This document shows, piece by piece, positions 34,431-41,555 of a DNA stretch of 44,108 nt (its first letter is position 1; each line of letters starts with the position of its first letter). The notes under the pieces were generated by a model, which made no database searches, was not told where the DNA came from, and saw only the letters and a list, made by a program, of their open reading frames with translations. Location: NCBI GenBank assembly GCA_017470005.1, contig JAFUFH010000085.1, forward strand, positions 1-44,108, written 5' to 3'. Made by a program: the position numbers and the translations under genes. The stretch is from Bacilli bacterium (lineage in GTDB: Bacteria; Bacillota_I; Bacilli_A; RFN20; CAG-288).

Positions 34431-36368
34431 TTAATTCTCTCCTTCATAATAACGGTAATTGTAGATGATGTCACTGGCACAGCCTAAAGGAAAAGTAGCG
34501 TCCCATCCGGGTTGGAAAGAAGGGAATTCGGTATAAATGGTTAATTTGGAACAATAGGCACATGCTCTCTCCCCAATGGTAGTGACAGAGTTAGGAATAT
34601 AGAATTCTTCCAAAACATCACAAGCGTAGAAACTATATTCTCCGATAGATGTTACGGTGTTAGGAAGAATGGCTTTCTTTAAAGAATCACAACCGAAGAA
34701 GGCATAATCCCCAATGGTAGTCAGTCCAGGATTGAGAGTCACTTCTTCCACTTGGGAAGTGTAAAAGGCATCCTTTCCAATCTCTGTTAAGGTCTCGGGA
34801 GCAGTGAACGTCTTCTTTCCAGAAGGAGCAAGCAACAAAGTCTCTCCTTTTTTGTCATAGAGAATGCCATCGATAGAGGAGTAATTCGGGTTATTTTCAT
34901 CGACAGTAATTTCTGAAAAATTCTTACAAATATAGAAGGATTCTGGAGTGATCCTTTCTAAAGCGGAAGAAAGATGAACACTTCTTAAACTATAACAAAA
35001 GCTGAACGCTTTATCTCGGACTTCTTCGACATTCTTTCCTAAAACAATAGAGAAACAATTCGCGCTAAAATTCTTAGCGATGCTATAAACAGGAATATCA
35101 TAGATGCTATCGGCAATTAAAAGATCTGCGTGAAGCCCTTCTTCTTCACTGACAACAAATCCTTCTTTTGTCAAATGGTAACGAATACCTCTATAGAAGA
35201 CACTCTCTTCATATCCTTCGTAGATAGAATCATAGCGAGAGGAAATGCTCTCCGTCGCCTCTTGATTCATTCCCTTGGTAAGATAGATGTTTCCGTTGAA
35301 ACGATCCTTAAAGGGAACAGAATAATCTTCCACTTCTAATTCTGGATTGAGAACAAGGAGAGAACGTGCATGTAACAATGGATACAAAGCATAAGTGTGA
35401 AGTATTTTGTTTTCTTGGGATAAAACAAAGTTATATTCTTCTCTTATACCATTAAAATAATATTTCGTTGAAGAGCTATATATCGGATTAGAATAATAAT
35501 TTCCAAATTGGATATCAAAGTATTGCTTTTGACCTCCTTTGAAGCTGACCTCGGAAACGGAAAAATCCTTAAAAGCATCACTTCCGATACGATCTACGCT
35601 AGGAGCAAGAGCAAGCTTGATGGCGTTGAAGTTAAAATAAGGTTCCAATTGATTATAAAAATCGGTGAGGAATTGATTTCGGATAAAATGGCATCCAGGA
35701 ACGATTTCTATCGAATAAGAAAGATTCTCTTTTGTAATTTCGGTTTCCTTGGAACTTAAATCCGCTATTTTTGCATCAATTTTTTCGGATAAGGATTCGG
35801 TTGTTAATTGATAAGCAAAATAATAAGGATTATCCCCAGAAGAGAGATACATCACATCTTTATAGATGTTCTCTTTGCATTTTGTGAAATAGGTTGTGGA
35901 ATCAAATGCGGTGGGATCCACAAAATTGACTTTGGTATTGAAATGAATGGTGGTAAGACCACTGTTGGAAAAAGCATATTCGGAGATGGATTCGATATTT
36001 TCAGAGAAACGAATCTCTTTCAAATTTGTTTTATATGAAAAAGCATTTTTTCCAATGGTCGTCACAGGAACAGAGATTTCCTCTTCTTCACTGATTTTAT
36101 ATTTTACAAAGTTTGGAAGGAAATATTGAGTCATCGCATCATCTTTGCAACCTGTGATGGTTGCATAGTAGGAGTCATCTTTCTGTTGAATATCAAAAAC
36201 AAATTTTGATGTTTCAATATCTTCTTCACCACCGACATAACGATTCTTTTCTTCTTCAAAATAACCGACTTCCTCACAACTAGATAGAGAGAAAGAAAGA
36301 GTAGCCATCAAAGGAAGAAGGAGAGCAGAAGAAAGTAAACCATGGATTTTAGAGAAACGTGGCATCAT
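34431..36368 (-). CDS. BspA-like leucine-rich-repeat surface lipoprotein
   Basis: 645 residues from the ATG at 36368, which has GGAGGG four bases upstream. A GTG at 36410 in frame gives 14 more residues but lies two bases from the -10, so I reject it. Lipobox SLSSC with C31 lipidated. LRR_5-type (BspA/TpLRR) repeats appear at about 95-150 (TTIGKNAFSYKTNLKEIRF, ESISEYAFSNSGLTTIHF) and again at about 540-645 (LTEIGKDAFYTSQVEEVTL, TTIGDYAFFGCDSLKKAIL, TSIGEYSFYACDVLEEFYI). The 350 residues between are less regular. Such proteins bind host matrix or neighbouring cells. As first gene of the operon with the Lgt-like and TIR membrane proteins it may be the outside sensor of that system. Confidence 0.8.
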   Translation of the reverse strand: MMPRFSKIHGLLSSALLLPLMATLSFSLSSCEEVGYFEEEKNRYVGGEEDIETSKFVFDIQQKDDSYYATITGCKDDAMTQYFLPNFVKYKISEEEEISVPVTTIGKNAFSYKTNLKEIRFSENIESISEYAFSNSGLTTIHFNTKVNFVDPTAFDSTTYFTKCKENIYKDVMYLSSGDNPYYFAYQLTTESLSEKIDAKIADLSSKETEITKENLSYSIEIVPGCHFIRNQFLTDFYNQLEPYFNFNAIKLALAPSVDRIGSDAFKDFSVSEVSFKGGQKQYFDIQFGNYYSNPIYSSSTKYYFNGIREEYNFVLSQENKILHTYALYPLLHARSLLVLNPELEVEDYSVPFKDRFNGNIYLTKGMNQEATESISSRYDSIYEGYEESVFYRGIRYHLTKEGFVVSEEEGLHADLLIADSIYDIPVYSIAKNFSANCFSIVLGKNVEEVRDKAFSFCYSLRSVHLSSALERITPESFYICKNFSEITVDENNPNYSSIDGILYDKKGETLLLAPSGKKTFTAPETLTEIGKDAFYTSQVEEVTLNPGLTTIGDYAFFGCDSLKKAILPNTVTSIGEYSFYACDVLEEFYIPNSVTTIGERACAYCSKLTIYTEFPSFQPGWDATFPLGCASDIIYNYRYYEGEN

Positions 36369-36411
36369 AATACCCTCCAAAAATGTATTGCTCTTGGGAT
36401 AATGTAACACA

Positions 36412-36417
36412 ATTATA
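36412..36417 (-). promoter_or_regulatory. -10 box of the LRR/membrane/TIR operon
   Basis: Consensus TATAAT on minus, preceded by a T/A-rich region without a clear -35 (TTTTTA at 17 bases is the best). It gives a leader of about 35 bases to the ATG at 36368. Confidence 0.5.
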
Positions 36418-36523
36418 CAAGATATATAAATATATAAAAAGAAAACCGTATAAAAAATATACTATATTTTCATAAAACACTGCAAGTGTCAAATATTGTC
36501 CCTAAATTTATGTAATCAAAGAA

Positions 36524-36552
36524 TATACATTCCTTCAAAATTAAGTTAAAAT
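36524..36552 (+). promoter_or_regulatory. Promoter of the zinc-ribbon protease gene
   Basis: TATACA (36524-36529), 17 bases, TAAAAT (36547-36552). The gene start is 34 bases on, with RBS AAAAGGA. Confidence 0.45.
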
Positions 36553-36585
36553 AGTATAGAGAATATTCGAAAAGGAAAATGAATT

Positions 36586-37365
36586 ATGTTAAACAACAAT
36601 GTCAAATGCCCAGTCTGCGGATCTAAACTAGAACAAGTGGGTCCTTTTGCTTATCACTGCCCATTCTGTGAAAATAGTTATGATAATGCGGACTTAGGAA
36701 TCGGAAATAAAGAGTCTGCCTCTTTTGACCCTTCTAATCCGAAAGTCAACTACCAAAATAAGAATGTTAAAGATGGCGAAGAAATCTATGAAGAGAATAT
36801 CTTAGGTTCTTGCAGCATCTTGGCTAGAAATAGAGATCAGACTGGTGCCAATGGTTCTGGTCTTCTCGTCTCTGAAGATGGATATGTCATCACCAATAAC
36901 CATGTGGTCACCGATGAAGAAAATGAAAGACCGTTCGACGTATTCTTCGTTCAGATCGGAGATCAAGTGGTAGAAGCTACTCTGGTAGAGAAATACGGAA
37001 ATAAAAATATCGATCTTGCTCTCTTGAAGATGAAACGTCCTTTGACCAAGGCAAAGAAACTTCACTGCGGAGATTCTAGCAAAGTCAAATGCGGAGAGAG
37101 AGTCTATGCCATCGGTAACTCTTTAGGAGAAGGTCTTTGCATCACTTCTGGTATCATCTCCGATATCGATAGAGAAGTCTTCGATATGTCTTGCATCATG
37201 GCCGATGTTCCTACTAACCCTGGTAACTCTGGCGGCCCTCTCTTCAATGGACAAGGGGAAGTCATCGCTATCTGTGTGGCGGGTGTATCCACCGCAAAAG
37301 GTATGAATTACTTCATCCCGATCAACTTTATCCGCAACACTATCAAAAAACACGTCACCATCTAA
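36586..37365 (+). CDS. Cytoplasmic zinc-ribbon/trypsin-like serine protease (HtrA-type, no PDZ)
   Basis: 259 residues. A zinc ribbon (C8, C11, C25, C28) precedes a chymotrypsin-fold protease of the S1C/HtrA kind with a complete triad: H106 in VITNNHVV, D143 in NIDLALLKM and S215 in NPGNSGGPLF. There is no signal peptide, no membrane helix and no PDZ domain, which is unusual for HtrA relatives; they normally work outside the membrane. It should therefore cut proteins in the cytoplasm, targeted by its zinc ribbon. It is a single gene with its own promoter and terminator, divergent from the LRR/TIR operon, and shares the N-terminal zinc-ribbon layout with the TIR protein. Family sure, location inferred. 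Confidence 0.85.
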   Translation: MLNNNVKCPVCGSKLEQVGPFAYHCPFCENSYDNADLGIGNKESASFDPSNPKVNYQNKNVKDGEEIYEENILGSCSILARNRDQTGANGSGLLVSEDGYVITNNHVVTDEENERPFDVFFVQIGDQVVEATLVEKYGNKNIDLALLKMKRPLTKAKKLHCGDSSKVKCGERVYAIGNSLGEGLCITSGIISDIDREVFDMSCIMADVPTNPGNSGGPLFNGQGEVIAICVAGVSTAKGMNYFIPINFIRNTIKKHVTI

Positions 37366-37374
37366 AAATATAAT

Positions 37375-37411
37375 AAGGTTGCTAACAAAATGAAGTTAAC
37401 AACCTTTTTTT
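37375..37411 (+). terminator. Terminator of the zinc-ribbon protease gene
   Basis: AAGGTTG-TAAC pairs with GTTA-CAACCTT, followed by a T run. Nine bases after the stop. Confidence 0.85.
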
Positions 37412-37452
37412 ATTTCAAGAAATACCACTGATTCTTTTCGAATTTGATATTC

Positions 37453-37479
37453 AAAAAATCTAATACCGAGGTATTAGAT
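37453..37479 (-). terminator. Terminator of the Nif11-like peptide gene
   Basis: ATCTAATAC (37458-37466), loop, GTATTAGAT (37471-37479); on minus it is followed by TTTTT. It lies 46 bases beyond the stop codon. Confidence 0.75.
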
Positions 37480-37524
37480 CTTTGTTTTAAATTAGATAAA
37501 TCTCCTTGTCTCCTTGTGAAAAGT

Positions 37525-37806
37525 TTACTCACGCCAATGCTTACCGCAATCTTTGCAGTCAAGATCCCAATATTTATGGAGAGAACTATTCATATGGGCG
37601 GCATCAATGTTATGAGATCCACATTCAGGGCAGGTGAAGGTAGGAGTAGAACAAATTAATCCGCCACCACTGATGGCAGCTAATTGTTCATCGCTGAGTT
37701 CAATACCTTCCGCTTTGGCTAAAGAGAGTAATTCCGCGCTATCTTTGCAAGCCTTAATCTTTTCAATCTGCTCTTCGCTTAAACCTTTCAACAAATCTTT
37801 ATTCAT
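37525..37806 (-). CDS. Nif11-like leader peptide with zinc-ribbon core (possible RiPP precursor)
   Basis: 93 residues from the ATG at 37806, preceded by GAGGAGA eight bases upstream; longer in-frame starts have no RBS. Residues 1-49 look like a Nif11-type leader: helical MNKDLLKGLSEEQIEKIKAC, AELLSLAKAEGIELSDEQLA, then the Gly-rich AISGGG cleavage motif. The remaining 44 residues hold two CxxC pairs (CPECGSHN and CKDCGKHW), a zinc-ribbon pattern, plus one free Cys. Nif11 precursors are usually modified by LanM or radical-SAM enzymes and exported by a C39-peptidase transporter; none is in the window, so this is an orphan precursor or a small zinc protein that borrowed the leader. Its -10 TAAAAT lies about 15 bases before the RBS. 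Confidence 0.7.
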   Translation of the reverse strand: MNKDLLKGLSEEQIEKIKACKDSAELLSLAKAEGIELSDEQLAAISGGGLICSTPTFTCPECGSHNIDAAHMNSSLHKYWDLDCKDCGKHWRE

Positions 37807-37991
37807 AATAAGGTCTCCTCGTGTTTTTAACATTTTATCAATTGGGGTGTCACAAAAGTGCCACAAATATATCAAAGATTAAAATCTATAAAAAAACTTT
37901 AATTTCTATATTGTAAAAAACGTGCTAGCTACTTTTTTTGCAAGTTTTAATAAAATTAGTTGATAAGGTTAAATTTAACTTCGCATATATG

Positions 37992-38022
37992 AAAAAAGAG
38001 TGATACAACCAAGGTATCACTC
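37992..38022 (-). terminator. Terminator downstream of the decayed acetyltransferase
   Basis: GAGTGATAC (37998-38006) pairs with GTATCACTC (38014-38022), with TTTTTT on the minus side. It suggests the pseudogene region once formed a minus-strand transcription unit. Between 37807 and 37991 I see only the peptide's promoter region. Confidence 0.75.
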
Positions 38023-38151
38023 TATACTATTTATAATGGCACAGGATATACAATTTTGATACAAATCGTTCCGAATGTAAATCAAATCTTTCTAAATAAT
38101 TTTAAAATTGCTATGAATTTATTTTATATGATGCTCACACCAATTTAAAAG

Positions 38152-38412
38152 TTAAATAAGTCCCAATAACTCTTCCTTTGTGGGATTTGGCTTAGTGATT
38201 AAAGGAATAATCTTCTGTATTTCTTCTATAGATTTATCCCACCATTTTAATTCTTCTAGTATTTTAATTATTTCATCACTAAATCTCATTTTCTTAACAG
38301 CGCATGGATTACCACAACATATAGAATACGATGGCAAATCCTTACTTACTACGGAATTGGCACCTATTATTATCCCATTACCAATATTAACTCCAGGTAA
38401 TATAGTTACATT
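38152..38412 (-). pseudogene. C-terminal fragment of a hexapeptide (xenobiotic-type) acetyltransferase
   Basis: Read on minus: NVTILPGVNIGNGIIIGANS, then VVSKDLPSYSICCGNPCAVK and a helical end with ELKWWDKSIEEIQK. This is the last third of a left-handed beta-helix acetyltransferase (CatB/Vat group). It has no start codon, and an in-frame TAA at 38413-38415 separates it from the unrelated-looking piece upstream, so it is a truncated remnant of about 87 codons. Confidence 0.75.
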
Positions 38413-38625
38413 TTAACCAATTAAATTATATAATTCGGGTGGCCTATTCTTTGGATTATTATTACTTATGTGCAAAAAATACACAGAAGTACTTTTCTCC
38501 AATTCACCTTCATCGTTAATATTTTTTATATGTCTGGATATTTGAAGTGAACCCTCTTTTTGAACCCGTGCAAAAAATGCACACGTTGAATTATTGAGTT
38601 CTTTTTCTTTAAGTATATTGTTGTC
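38413..38625 (-). pseudogene. Unrecognised gene fragment between two pseudogene pieces
   Basis: A 71-codon open stretch on minus with no start codon, including KEKELNNSTCAFFARVQKEG, SLQISRHIKNINDEGELEKS and VYFLHISNNNPKNRPPELYN, ending in TAA. The residue usage looks like real protein. It overlaps the end of the AAA_14 piece in another frame, as if a deletion fused the two. I do not recognise the family. Confidence 0.5.
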
Positions 38626-38732
38626 TTACCAACTTGTCTTGCTCTTGTAATAACTGCTACAGCTTTATTATTAATAGTATCAATAATTTCTTTATATATT
38701 GTTCTTTTAATTTTATATGTTGATTCTTGCAT
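38526..38732 (-). pseudogene. N-terminal fragment of an AAA_14/DUF4143-type ATPase
   Basis: MQESTYKIKRTIYKEIIDTI then NNKAVAVITRARQVGKTT: the start and Walker A of the AAA_14 plus DUF4143 ATP-binding family, normally about 400 residues. After the P-loop the frame runs into Lys-rich and then meaningless sequence (stop at 38526). The usual Gly in the P-loop (GARQVGKT) is Arg here. A weak GGAG precedes the ATG. Truncated and dead. Confidence 0.7.
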
Positions 38733-38821
38733 CTAGCATCATCTCCGTTTAACATTATTACATTATGGATTTTTTTGGAGTTCAACTTCATTTTTTGCTT
38801 AGAAAATTTCTTATTTAACAG

Positions 38822-38849
38822 AAAAAGCCTAATACTAGTTGTATTAGAC
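38822..38849 (-). terminator. Terminator of tRNA-Ala
   Basis: CTAATAC (38829-38835) pairs with GTATTAG (38841-38847); on minus it runs into CTTTTT. Fifteen bases after the tRNA end. Confidence 0.8.
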
Positions 38850-38863
38850 TTATTCTACTATTT

Positions 38864-38939
38864 TGGTGGAGCTGAAGAGGCTCGAACTCTCTACCTCCTG
38901 CTTGCAAAGCAGGCGCTCTCCCAGGTGAGCTACAGCCCC
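38864..38939 (-). tRNA. tRNA-Ala (anticodon TGC), CCA encoded
   Basis: On minus the 7-bp acceptor stem GGGGCTG pairs with CAGCTCC (one G-U), D-arm TAGCTCACCTGGGAGAGC, anticodon stem-loop CCTGCTTTGCAAGCAGG with TGC, T-loop GTTCGAGC, discriminator A and CCA. 76 bases. Confidence 0.97.
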
Positions 38940-38955
38940 AAAAACAAGCTCACTT

Positions 38956-38984
38956 ATTATAGTGAAAACCACACTATTAATCAA
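38956..38984 (-). promoter_or_regulatory. Promoter of tRNA-Ala inside the end of mtaB
   Basis: On minus TTGATT (38984-38979), 17 bases, TATAAT (38961-38956), about 16 bases before the tRNA 5' end. The -35 overlaps the last codons of mtaB, so the tRNA has its own strong start even if read-through also occurs. Confidence 0.75.
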
Positions 38985-40224
38985 TATTTAATTTTACAAA
39001 TTGATTTAAGAGATTCTCCTTAGAATCGATTTCAAAGCGGAGATAGTTTTCACTATAACCTTCAAATAATCCTTTTTTATTTTTGTATTCAATTAAAACA
39101 AGAGCTTCTTTTCCTTTTAAAGAAGAACGGTATCTCTTTTCGTTCTCTTCGGAAAGAGAGATCAATTCTTTTACTCGATCCATTCTCACTCTCATCGGGA
39201 CACTATCTTTTAAGATAGCGGCTCTTGTAAAAGGTCTTTCCGAATATGGGAAAGCGTGGATTCTCATGAATCCAATCTTTTTACAAAATTCATAAGTCTC
39301 TCTAAATTCGACTTCACTCTCTCCTGGGAAACCTGCAATGACATCGCTGCTGAAAGCGACATCAGGGATATAGCTTCGGATGAGATTGACTTTTTCTTCA
39401 AATTGAGAGAGGGCGTATTTACGGTTCATCTCTTTCAAGATTTTTTCACTTCCAGATTGCAAAGGTAAATGGAAGTGAGGACATAAAACATCATTATGTT
39501 GAGCAAATAGTTTGACATATTCTTCATCGATTTGACTCGCTTCGATAGAAGAGACACGAATTCGATAAGGTTTATCACTTAAATGTAACATATCTTTCAA
39601 AAGAGAGGTCAAACGATAAGAGGAATCATTCGGGTCTTGATAACAACCAGCATCGATACCACCAATCACTAGTTCTTTGATACCTTGCTCGATTAAAGAT
39701 TTGGCTTCTTCTAAGATAGATGTATGTTCTCTGCAACGAGAATTTCCTCTCGTGAAAGGAACGACACAATAAGAGCAGAAATTATCACATCCATCCTGAA
39801 TCTTCACATAACCTCTGACATTCTTTTCTCCGATATGCGTAGGAGTATCTGCATAGGTGAAATGTCGAGAGTCTTTCTCGACAAAGTCTTTTCCTTTTTC
39901 ATGAAGATATTTCTCTAAACATTCTTTTCTAGAGTTCCCAACGACGGCTTTCACGCCAGGGATTTCTAAATACTTCTCCTTATGTATTTGAGAAGAACAA
40001 CCCATAACTAGGATAGGTTTATTGGGAAATTGATTGGAAATAGAGCGGACTTTTTGTAAGTCTTTTCTTTCCGCTTCGGAAGTGACGGCACAAGTGTTGA
40101 CAAAATAAATATCCGCTTCTTTAGAAGTGGACTCTGTATATCCTTGTTTTAATAATCTCTCTTTGAGAGCTTGAGATTCATAAGCGTTGACTTTGCAACC
40201 GAGAGTATAGATTTTAAAGGTCAT
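38977..40224 (-). CDS. mtaB: tRNA threonylcarbamoyladenosine (t6A) methylthiotransferase
   Basis: 415 residues, usual length. The enzyme adds a methylthio group to t6A37 of ANN-decoding tRNAs using two 4Fe-4S clusters. The N-terminal UPF0004 domain shows its three Cys (TLGCKVN, VNTCAVT, VMGCSSQ), the radical-SAM domain shows CDNFCSYC followed by VVPFTRGNSRCRE, and a TRAM domain closes the protein. GGIDAGCY and HFHLPLQSGS are typical MtaB blocks and separate it from MiaB and RimO. Its start overlaps the upstream unknown gene by four bases (ATGA), so the two are translated together. tRNA-Ala lies just downstream on the same strand. Confidence 0.92.
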   Translation of the reverse strand: MTFKIYTLGCKVNAYESQALKERLLKQGYTESTSKEADIYFVNTCAVTSEAERKDLQKVRSISNQFPNKPILVMGCSSQIHKEKYLEIPGVKAVVGNSRKECLEKYLHEKGKDFVEKDSRHFTYADTPTHIGEKNVRGYVKIQDGCDNFCSYCVVPFTRGNSRCREHTSILEEAKSLIEQGIKELVIGGIDAGCYQDPNDSSYRLTSLLKDMLHLSDKPYRIRVSSIEASQIDEEYVKLFAQHNDVLCPHFHLPLQSGSEKILKEMNRKYALSQFEEKVNLIRSYIPDVAFSSDVIAGFPGESEVEFRETYEFCKKIGFMRIHAFPYSERPFTRAAILKDSVPMRVRMDRVKELISLSEENEKRYRSSLKGKEALVLIEYKNKKGLFEGYSENYLRFEIDSKENLLNQFVKLNID

Positions 40225-40970
40225 ACCTTCTTCTTTCTTTCCATCTTCTCATATTCTTCTACGCATTCTTCATAGAAGCTAGTAGAAATGAATCCTTCTT
40301 CCTTTAACACAGAAAGAAGAAGAGAAGGATCATATTCAAAATAAGCTTGGCAAACCTTTTCGAGTTTATCCCAGATTTGATTTCCCATCACGGTTTTACA
40401 TTTCTCATTAAAGAGAGGAATCTCTTGTTCTAATGAACCATTAGCGGTGATGAAAAAGAGAGTCTTAAATTCGACATGATAAAAACCTAAAACACCATTT
40501 TTAGAAGTGTTAAGTTTCACTAAACGAGTGAAAGGAGAATCAAAGATGCTATTTCCATACACAGCAAAAGGATCAATGACATGATCTCCATCATTCTCCA
40601 TGAAATCATCTTTTAATTCATAAGGAGCTTTATCATAGCGCTGATTGGTCTGTAAATCATAAGTAGGAATATAAATCTTATTCCCGTGGAATAAGAAATA
40701 GGGAAGCTCTAAGGTGAGCGCTCTTTGTACCCCTTCAAAAGCGAGTTGTTCTTTGGTGAATTGATTGATATCCGCGTTCATGATATGACGGTTTAATAAC
40801 CCGCGAAGAATGATATCTGATTTGATCAATCCAAAAAGAGAGACAGAATCATTGAAGACAGAAGTCTTGGCATCAAAGAAATGAGACTGCTGCTCATAGA
40901 TGTGCTGTTCATAGGAATTTGCTGGGTTTTTGGGATTGGACCAAAGCATGTATTCGAAAATGTTTTTCAT
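40221..40970 (-). CDS. Unrecognised conserved-looking protein coupled to mtaB
   Basis: 249 residues, soluble, rich in aromatic residues, with no motif I can name. Features: SYEQHIYEQQSHFFDAKTSV near the start, YFLFHGNKIYIPTYDLQTNQ (about 92-111), VIDPFAVYGNSIFDSPFTRL (about 131-150) and a helical, Lys-rich end. It reads like a mixed alpha/beta domain followed by a helix bundle. It heads the mtaB operon (ATGA overlap), which is weak evidence for a role near tRNA modification or translation. No Shine-Dalgarno: a TTTTCA-17-TAAAAT promoter ends seven bases before the ATG, so the mRNA may start at or next to the start codon. Confidence 0.7.
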   Translation of the reverse strand: MKNIFEYMLWSNPKNPANSYEQHIYEQQSHFFDAKTSVFNDSVSLFGLIKSDIILRGLLNRHIMNADINQFTKEQLAFEGVQRALTLELPYFLFHGNKIYIPTYDLQTNQRYDKAPYELKDDFMENDGDHVIDPFAVYGNSIFDSPFTRLVKLNTSKNGVLGFYHVEFKTLFFITANGSLEQEIPLFNEKCKTVMGNQIWDKLEKVCQAYFEYDPSLLLSVLKEEGFISTSFYEECVEEYEKMERKKKV

Positions 40971-40977
40971 CGTGTTT

Positions 40978-41006
40978 ATTTTACAATAAAGTCTCTTTTA
41001 TGAAAA
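40978..41006 (-). promoter_or_regulatory. Promoter of the mtaB operon
   Basis: On minus TTTTCA (41006-41001), 17 bases, TAAAAT (40983-40978), then seven bases to the ATG. Confidence 0.55.
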
Positions 41007-41080
41007 GAGGAACACAAACTCTTAAAAGCAGAAAAAGGATGTAATAGTTTTTTACCTAAGTTCCATTTTCAAGGGAAAAC

Positions 41081-41121
41081 AAAAAAGCTCAATTCTCCCA
41101 ATATTAGGAAGAGTTTGAGCT
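41081..41121 (-). terminator. Terminator of the small membrane protein gene
   Basis: AGCTCAA (41086-41092) pairs with TTGAGCT (41115-41121) with further partial pairing inside; on minus it is followed by TTTTTT. Confidence 0.8.
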
Positions 41122-41175
41122 ACTAGTCTTTAAATAAAAGGGAACTTAAGGATATGATTACAAGTTTAAATCTGT

Positions 41176-41475
41176 TTATCGTGCAGCAGCAACGAAAATC
41201 CCAGCTATAAATGATATACAGAAAATTAAACCGATAACAGTTCCAACGATAGAAAACACCAATCCAGTGACTGCTACACCTTTTGAGGTAAGATGATTTG
41301 TAATATGAAGAGCGTTATAAATGATGCAGAGAATAGAGACTGCAGTACATATACTAAAAATGATAATTTCCGCAATAGCAAAATTATTGTAATCTTTGGG
41401 TGAAGACGTTTGGAGAACTTTTTGGACGGACAAAACAATCATCTCTACGGCAAAAGATAAAATAGCGATAAGCAT
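41176..41475 (-). CDS. Small membrane protein with three predicted helices
   Basis: 99 residues with hydrophobic helices at about 2-20, 31-56 and 67-97. The last has GVAVTGLVFSIVGTVIGLIF, the small-residue pattern seen in DUF4190-type small membrane proteins, though the family is not certain. Perfect RBS AAGGAGGGG before the ATG. It stands alone with its own terminator; the function cannot be read from the sequence. Confidence 0.75.
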   Translation of the reverse strand: MLIAILSFAVEMIVLSVQKVLQTSSPKDYNNFAIAEIIIFSICTAVSILCIIYNALHITNHLTSKGVAVTGLVFSIVGTVIGLIFCISFIAGIFVAAAR

Positions 41476-41555
41476 GTAAATCCCCTCCTTTTTAAAAATA
41501 TAGTCCTTAGTTTTAGATAAGTCAAGAAACTCAATATGGGATTAGAACTTTGAAA

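Noticed and set aside
29621..36368. A CBASS, Thoeris or known TIR defence system
   Set aside because: No cyclase, no SLOG/ThsA-like protein and no E1/JAB partners are in the window.
34431..36410. Upstream GTG start at 36410 for the LRR lipoprotein
   Set aside because: It lies next to the -10 box; the ATG at 36368 has a GGAGGG site and gives a clean lipoprotein signal.
22286..36500. Identical 11-mer CAAATATTGTC at 22286-22296 and 36490-36500, upstream of two operons
   Set aside because: Short and AT-rich, at different distances from the starts and with unlike flanks; chance is likely.
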